A stretch of 25,118 nucleotides of DNA from Chloroflexi bacterium UBA4733 (GTDB lineage Bacteria; Chloroflexota; UBA4733): contig DHIZ01000069.1 of NCBI GenBank assembly GCA_002404055.1, positions 1 through 25,118 on the forward strand. Direction: 5' to 3'. The notes below the pieces were generated by a model. That model was not told the DNA's origin. It searched no databases and saw only the letters and a list, made by a program, of their open reading frames with translations. This document shows, piece by piece, positions 21,662 to 25,118 of the stretch; the first letter of the stretch is position 1; each line of letters starts with the position of its first letter. A program made the translations under genes and the position numbers.

Positions 21662-21667
21662 ATTCTA
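21662..21667 (-). promoter_or_regulatory. -10 element for the mutase-dgcN-dgcA operon
   Basis: TAGAAT (5 of 6 consensus) lies 27 bases upstream of the ATG at 21634 on the minus strand. The -35 region is GC-rich and has no good hexamer, so an activator or another sigma factor may be needed. Confidence 0.35.
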
Positions 21668-21688
21668 GCAGTTTGCGCGCCGCGGCGG

Positions 21689-21717
21689 TTGCCAGCGGCA
21701 ATGAGCAGGCGTACACT
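21689..21717 (+). promoter_or_regulatory. promoter for the Gfo/Idh/MocA gene
   Basis: TTGCCA (21689-21694, 5 of 6 consensus) and TACACT (21712-21717) are separated by 17 bases. The leader to the GTG at 21778 would be about 54 bases. It overlaps the -35 region of the divergent mutase operon, so the two promoters may interfere. Confidence 0.5.
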
Positions 21718-21777
21718 TGGTCATCGGCGATTATTTGGCAAGTCCGCGCCGGGACGCAACGCAGAGAGGCCGCCGGC

Positions 21778-22881
21778 GTGGTAGCACCGTTAGACATTGG
21801 ACTGATTGGGGCGGGCGCGATCGCCCGCGGCATGTACGTCGGCGCAGCGCGCGGGCTGGCGCCCGAAGGAGTGCGCCTCGTCGCCATTGCCGACGCCGTG
21901 CCGGAGAAGGCCCAGGAATTAGCTGCCGTCACCGGCGCCGTGGCCTACGCCGACCATCGCGCGCTACTGGATCATCCCGGACTGAGCGCGGTGATCGTCG
22001 CCACCACGATAGGCACACACGCCGAGCTGGGACTGGCGGCCCTTCGTGCGGGCAAACATGTACTGTTGCAGAAGCCGATGGCGACCAATCTGGCCGAGGC
22101 CGACCTGCTCATCGCCGAGGCGGAGCGACGCCACGTCATCCTACAGTGCGAGCCGCCGCACGTGATGCACCCGTATGCCGCGCAGGTACGGCGGGACATC
22201 GCCGACGGTCGCATTGGCCAGCCCTGCCTCATCGTCTCGCGGTCATCCCATGCCGGTCCACCCGACCGACCCTGGTTCTATTTCCGGGAGCACGGTGGCA
22301 GCGTCATCTTCGACATGGGGGTCCACGCGCTGACCTGGGTGCTGGGAGTTGCGGGGCCGGCGGCGCGCGTCACCGCCATCTATACCCGCAGCGTGGAGGA
22401 ACGCCTGATCAACAACGCGCTGCTGCGTCCAGACATCGTCGACAACGCCTTGTTGACCTTGCAAATGCGTAACGGGGCGCTAGCGAGCGTCATCACCAAC
22501 TATTGCACAGTGGCGCAGCAGTCGCCTTCGTTGGAGGTCTACGGCTCTCAGGGGACCATCCTGGTCAACTCGCCGCAAGCCGGCTATATGCGCTTCGCCG
22601 CTGGCGGCGTTCTGGAGCGCCCCGGCGCACGGGAGGCTGGGATGCAGTGGGAGATACCGACGCACCTCTCCGGCCACCAGGCCCTCCTCGGCTCGACAAG
22701 TGGTGGTCCGGAGTTCCGTGATTCCCGGCTGACCAGTCTGGGCCACTTCGTGGACTGCATCCGCAACAATCGCCAGCCGATCCCGAGCGGCACGCTCGCG
22801 CGCCATAGCCTGGAGATCATGGTGAAGGCCGCCGAGGCTGCCGACAGCGGCCAGACCCAGACGCTGGAGACAACGTTTTAG
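21778..22881 (+). CDS. Gfo/Idh/MocA-family oxidoreductase
   Basis: These NAD(P)-dependent enzymes oxidise or reduce sugars, inositols and related compounds. The N-terminal Rossmann motif is 'IGLIGAGAIARGMYVGAARG'; the family's EKP motif appears as Q97-K98-P99 in 'HVLLQKPMATNLAEADLLI', the lysine that helps catalysis being kept. The C-terminal substrate domain includes 'YFREHGGSVIFDMGVHALTW', with the GGG/GH-type active-site histidine in 'DMGVHAL'. The length is 367 residues. The GTG at 21778 is chosen because AGAGAGG lies 8 bases upstream and family homology starts 4 codons later; the frame is open for 50 more codons but overlaps promoter sequence. Substrate is not predictable, and no sugar transport or kinase gene is adjacent. 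Confidence 0.88.
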   Translation: MVAPLDIGLIGAGAIARGMYVGAARGLAPEGVRLVAIADAVPEKAQELAAVTGAVAYADHRALLDHPGLSAVIVATTIGTHAELGLAALRAGKHVLLQKPMATNLAEADLLIAEAERRHVILQCEPPHVMHPYAAQVRRDIADGRIGQPCLIVSRSSHAGPPDRPWFYFREHGGSVIFDMGVHALTWVLGVAGPAARVTAIYTRSVEERLINNALLRPDIVDNALLTLQMRNGALASVITNYCTVAQQSPSLEVYGSQGTILVNSPQAGYMRFAAGGVLERPGAREAGMQWEIPTHLSGHQALLGSTSGGPEFRDSRLTSLGHFVDCIRNNRQPIPSGTLARHSLEIMVKAAEAADSGQTQTLETTF

Positions 22882-22930
22882 TGCGCCGGGCGTGCGCTAC
22901 GAACTGACCGAGACGTGTCGGATGCAGCAA

Positions 22931-24244
22931 CTAGCGACTGACGGGAATTCCGCTGGCGCCAGGCAGTATTTCGCCAGGCTCTACTGCAACCTCGCGTGTT
23001 GGAGCCGCCAGCACGGCGCCGACCTCCAGCGTGCGCAGCGCCAGGGTCACAGCGAAGGGAATTTCCGAGGGCGGCAAGGAGGCGTCGCCCAGAGCGATGG
23101 CGGACGCCAGCGCCGCCTGCGCCTGGGCGGTGCGGTCGCTCCGGTGGAGCAGGAGGGCAGTTTCCTCCAGCCGGCGGCGGTATCCCTGGCGCTGCTCGCT
23201 GGTGAAGTAGTGGTCGGCAGCACGCGCGCCGATCTGGTACTCCCGGCTCACCTCTGCCGCTTCGCTGAGGATGATTGGTGAATTGCGGGCAAGGACGAGC
23301 TCGTCGGAGTAACTGGACACAGCATCAATCGGCAGGGACCAGGGCGCAAGCTCTATCTCGTCAAGCAGCGATGCGGCCTGCCCTGAACTGACAACCGGCG
23401 GCGTTTCCGCGTCAACACCAACCTCGGCATAGATAAACGCCGGGGAAACGTCGGCCGGGTGCCTACCCGCGAACTCAAGCCAGGCTGTGTAGTCTTCGGA
23501 AAGAGGGTTGCCGACGTACGCAGTCAGTTGTGCTGCTTCGGCCAGAAGCCACTGCGCATAGTCAAACGGGATCTCTTGCGCCAACGTGTCCGGGCGCTCG
23601 CCCAGAAAGATCTGCCACTCCTTGTCGAGCTGGCGGTGCGTCTGCGGTGATACCTGGAAGAAGGGCATACCGAGCGTCTCACTCAATACGGCAATGGCCG
23701 AGGCCGCGCCGGTGGGGAGGCGCTTCTGGCCCACTAGGAGCGAACGGCTACCCTCGCCGTCGATCGGGCTGATGAGGGCGCCGCTCCAGGCCACGCCGTC
23801 TGTGGACAGCGGTTGGAAGACTGCACTGTCCGGGTCGAGACGCGGCGCCTCAACACTGAGTCCGACGCTGGCAAGGGCGTGGAGCGCCCGCCGAGCCGCT
23901 TTTCCGACCTCCTTGCTGGACGGTACAGCCGCCACCTGCTCGAGCAATCGCACAGCCACCTCGTCCCGAACGTGTCCGAGCGCCTCGACCGCCGGCAAGG
24001 CAAAGGCAGGCAAGTCCAGGAGGGCCTCCAGCGCGGCAATGGCAGGGTCATCCCCCACGCGACCCAGTTCACGCGCTGCCGCCGGAACCGCCGCGACGTG
24101 CTCGCCGATGGCTGCCACCAGGTCGTCCGAGTCGGCGCTGGCCGGCAGGTCACACAGTCGCCCTACCAACTCCGCAATCGTCGCAGCGGGAATTTCGGGT
24201 TGCCGTATCGCCCGTGGAACTACCCTCTTGGCGTTCTTCGGCAC
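22931..24244 (-). CDS. 437-residue protein of unknown function, N-terminal helical repeats
   Basis: I do not recognise this protein. Residues about 15-125 are Ala/Leu-rich helices resembling HEAT repeats ('DPAIAALEALLDLPAFALPA', 'DEVAVRLLEQVAAVPSSKEV', 'KAARRALHALASVGLSVEAP'). The middle (about 130-330) mixes strands and aromatic-rich helices ('EIPFDYAQWLLAEAAQLTAY', 'DYTAWLEFAGRHPADVSPAF'). The end (about 330-400) is helical, with 'DHYFTSEQRQGYRRRLEETA'. There is no signal peptide, membrane span or obvious catalytic motif, so it is likely cytosolic and may be a scaffold. The GTG at 24244 has GGAGA 8 bases upstream. It converges on the Gfo/Idh gene with a 49-base gap. Coding composition matches its neighbours and the frame is long, so it is a real gene. 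Confidence 0.75.
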   Translation of the reverse strand: MPKNAKRVVPRAIRQPEIPAATIAELVGRLCDLPASADSDDLVAAIGEHVAAVPAAARELGRVGDDPAIAALEALLDLPAFALPAVEALGHVRDEVAVRLLEQVAAVPSSKEVGKAARRALHALASVGLSVEAPRLDPDSAVFQPLSTDGVAWSGALISPIDGEGSRSLLVGQKRLPTGAASAIAVLSETLGMPFFQVSPQTHRQLDKEWQIFLGERPDTLAQEIPFDYAQWLLAEAAQLTAYVGNPLSEDYTAWLEFAGRHPADVSPAFIYAEVGVDAETPPVVSSGQAASLLDEIELAPWSLPIDAVSSYSDELVLARNSPIILSEAAEVSREYQIGARAADHYFTSEQRQGYRRRLEETALLLHRSDRTAQAQAALASAIALGDASLPPSEIPFAVTLALRTLEVGAVLAAPTREVAVEPGEILPGASGIPVSR

Positions 24245-24356
24245 AAACCGTCTCCATTCACTTGCTGTGGGTACCCCTATAAGGCGCGGCGAACTCCAGC
24301 GCAGAATACCCTACAGTGAGTGGAGTGGAAAGTAGGATGTAGCAAGCGAGCATCGC

Positions 24357-24521
24357 GGTACCCCGAAGTACAGGGCCGCGACTGCGGGCCCAGAGGGCAC
24401 CCCCGGCCAAGTTACCGGGGCGACTGCGGTCGCGTGTGGCATCAAGCATCACGGCGCAGGCGACCGCAGTCGCCCCTGTCGCTTGGCCGCAGACCGCAGT
24501 CGCGGCCCTGTAGGGTACCCC
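24357..24521. repeat. cluster of nested palindromic repeats flanked by GGTACCCC
   Basis: In the 362-base gap 24245-24606, no gene is seen; instead there are nested inverted repeats. A perfect 19-base outer pair lies at 24369-24387 and 24494-24512, and a perfect 17-base inner pair at 24417-24433 and 24460-24476. All four arms share the core GCGACTGCGG or its complement. GGTACCCC occurs directly on both sides (24357-24364 and 24514-24521) and once more at 24270-24277. No transposase is encoded. This looks like a REP-like array or a small MITE-type element, related to the hairpin at 16100-16113. Confidence 0.8.
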
Positions 24522-24536
24522 CCTTCCAAGCCACCT

Positions 24537-24565
24537 TTGACGGACGCTTGTCCGATTGCTACACT
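24537..24565 (+). promoter_or_regulatory. sigma70-type promoter for the helicase gene
   Basis: TTGACG (24537-24542, 5 of 6) and TACACT (24560-24565) are exactly 17 bases apart. The leader to the ATG at 24607 would be about 35 bases and contains the GAGGAG ribosome binding site. It begins 16 bases after the repeat cluster. Confidence 0.6.
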
Positions 24566-24606
24566 GGGCAGCGGAAGCCGGCGAGGAAGAGCAGACCGAG
24601 GAGCGT

Positions 24607-25118
24607 ATGCCCGGCGTCGTCATCGAGAACCCCATCATCAACTCGCCGTTCGACGAGCCGACCCGCCACTTTCGCTTTTCGGACGAAGGTATCACCAACG
24701 AGATCGTGGACGGTCGCCGGACCAGCTCGTACTTCGTCCCCATCGCCAAGCCGAAGAAAAAGGGATCGTCGCAACTCTCCTTCGACACCGAGTGGACGCT
24801 GGACCGCATCGAGGAAAACAAGCTCGTCAACGACATTCGCCGCCGTGTCGCCATGTGGCGCACAGGCGGCTACCTTGGCGTGACACCGACGACCGCGCGC
24901 CTGCTGGCCTACTGGACCGCTGCCGACCGCGAGAAGAAGCTCTTTTTCTGCCAAAACGAGGCCCTGGAAACCGTGATCTACATGACCGAGGCGGCCAGGA
25001 AATATGGCGATGCCTGGATCGAGAATGCGATCCGCGAGGCGAACGACACCGCAAACCCCGGCCTGCCGCGCACGGCGTTCAAGATGGCAACCGGCTCCGG
25101 CAAGACCGTCGTCATGGC
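24607..25118 (+). CDS. type III restriction-like DEAD/DEAH helicase, N-terminal 170 residues
   Basis: The gene starts at 24607 (GAGGAG 3 bases upstream) and runs off the window, so the end is unknown. It opens 'VVIENPIINSPFDEPTRHFR', then 'EGITNEIVDGRRTSSYFVPI', 'TLDRIEENKLVNDIRRRVAM', 'FFCQNEALETVIYMTEAARK' (a Q-motif-like block) and, at the edge, Walker A 'FKMATGSGKTVVMA'. This order is that of the large proteins annotated as BPTD_3080-family or type III restriction endonuclease Res subunits: SF2 ATPases of about 900-1000 residues, usually next to a DNA methyltransferase. A defence role is inferred from the family; the nuclease domain and any methylase would lie beyond the window. The promoter and repeats upstream suggest the start of a new transcription unit. 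Confidence 0.82.
   Translation, partial: MPGVVIENPIINSPFDEPTRHFRFSDEGITNEIVDGRRTSSYFVPIAKPKKKGSSQLSFDTEWTLDRIEENKLVNDIRRRVAMWRTGGYLGVTPTTARLLAYWTAADREKKLFFCQNEALETVIYMTEAARKYGDAWIENAIREANDTANPGLPRTAFKMATGSGKTVVM

Noticed and set aside
24369..24512. Complete insertion sequence
   Set aside because: The interval is 144 bases with no coding capacity for a transposase, so at most it is a non-autonomous element.
24357..24521. CRISPR array
   Set aside because: The repeats are inverted rather than direct, unevenly spaced and without unique spacers of constant length; no cas genes are present.

Overview
This is a GC-rich (roughly 60-65 %) bacterial chromosomal window with short intergenic gaps, many 4-base stop/start overlaps (GTGA or ATGA) and frequent GTG starts. 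The gene mix is a MerR/DUF433 regulator, a KGG stress protein, a Uma2 nuclease, a non-discriminating-type AspRS, an EF-G paralogue, a DUF4349 lipoprotein and a GAAC-N4-GTTC type LexA box. It suggests a member of the Chloroflexota. That placement is an inference from gene content; no rRNA gene or other decisive marker is present, and I see no tRNA, CRISPR array, prophage or intact insertion sequence.

Layout. 1-900: the 5' part of a MerR/DUF433 regulator leaving the window on the minus strand, with a good promoter and a dyad, then a 47-residue basic protein. 0.9-2.1 kb: a PlsC-type acyltransferase (-) and an SRPBCC protein (+) that appears cut short by an in-frame stop. 2.2-5.9 kb: a housekeeping run, yebC-ruvC-ruvA-aspS (+), ending in a strong hairpin. 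5.9-6.6 kb: a KGG-repeat stress protein (-) and a frameshifted gene remnant. 6.6-9.2 kb: a class V aminotransferase (+) convergent with a LarA-type racemase homologue (-). 9.3-11.8 kb: an ECF sigma factor and its zinc-finger anti-sigma (-), divergent from a DUF4349 lipoprotein (+). 11.9-16.0 kb: an EF-G-like GTPase overlapping a long two-part protein with a TyrA-like N-terminal half (+). 16.1-17.1 kb: a small membrane protein and methionine aminopeptidase (-). 17.3-18.1 kb: Uma2 (+) facing a stranded SOS-type promoter (-). 18.2-21.6 kb: an operon (-) of phosphohexomutase, a DgcN-like P-loop protein and a DgcA-like enolase-superfamily epimerase. 21.8-24.2 kb: a Gfo/Idh/MocA dehydrogenase (+) and a 437-residue protein of unknown function (-). 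24.25-24.6 kb: a cluster of palindromic repeats, then the start of a type III restriction-like helicase (+) running off the window.

How the genes fit together. yebC-ruvC-ruvA is a recombination/repair block that lacks ruvB here. The sigma/anti-sigma pair and the divergent surface lipoprotein look like one envelope-stress module. The DgcN/DgcA-like pair matches the two-enzyme D-glutamate route described in marine bacteria (N-acetylation of D-Glu, then racemisation). Most of the window is ordinary chromosome. The parts I would look at first are the TyrA-like fusion, which carries an in-frame palindromic insert, the orphan SOS promoter at 18.1 kb, the interrupted SRPBCC gene and the dispersed palindromic repeats. 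I did not find a clearly new defence system; the only defence-like candidate is the truncated helicase at the right edge.
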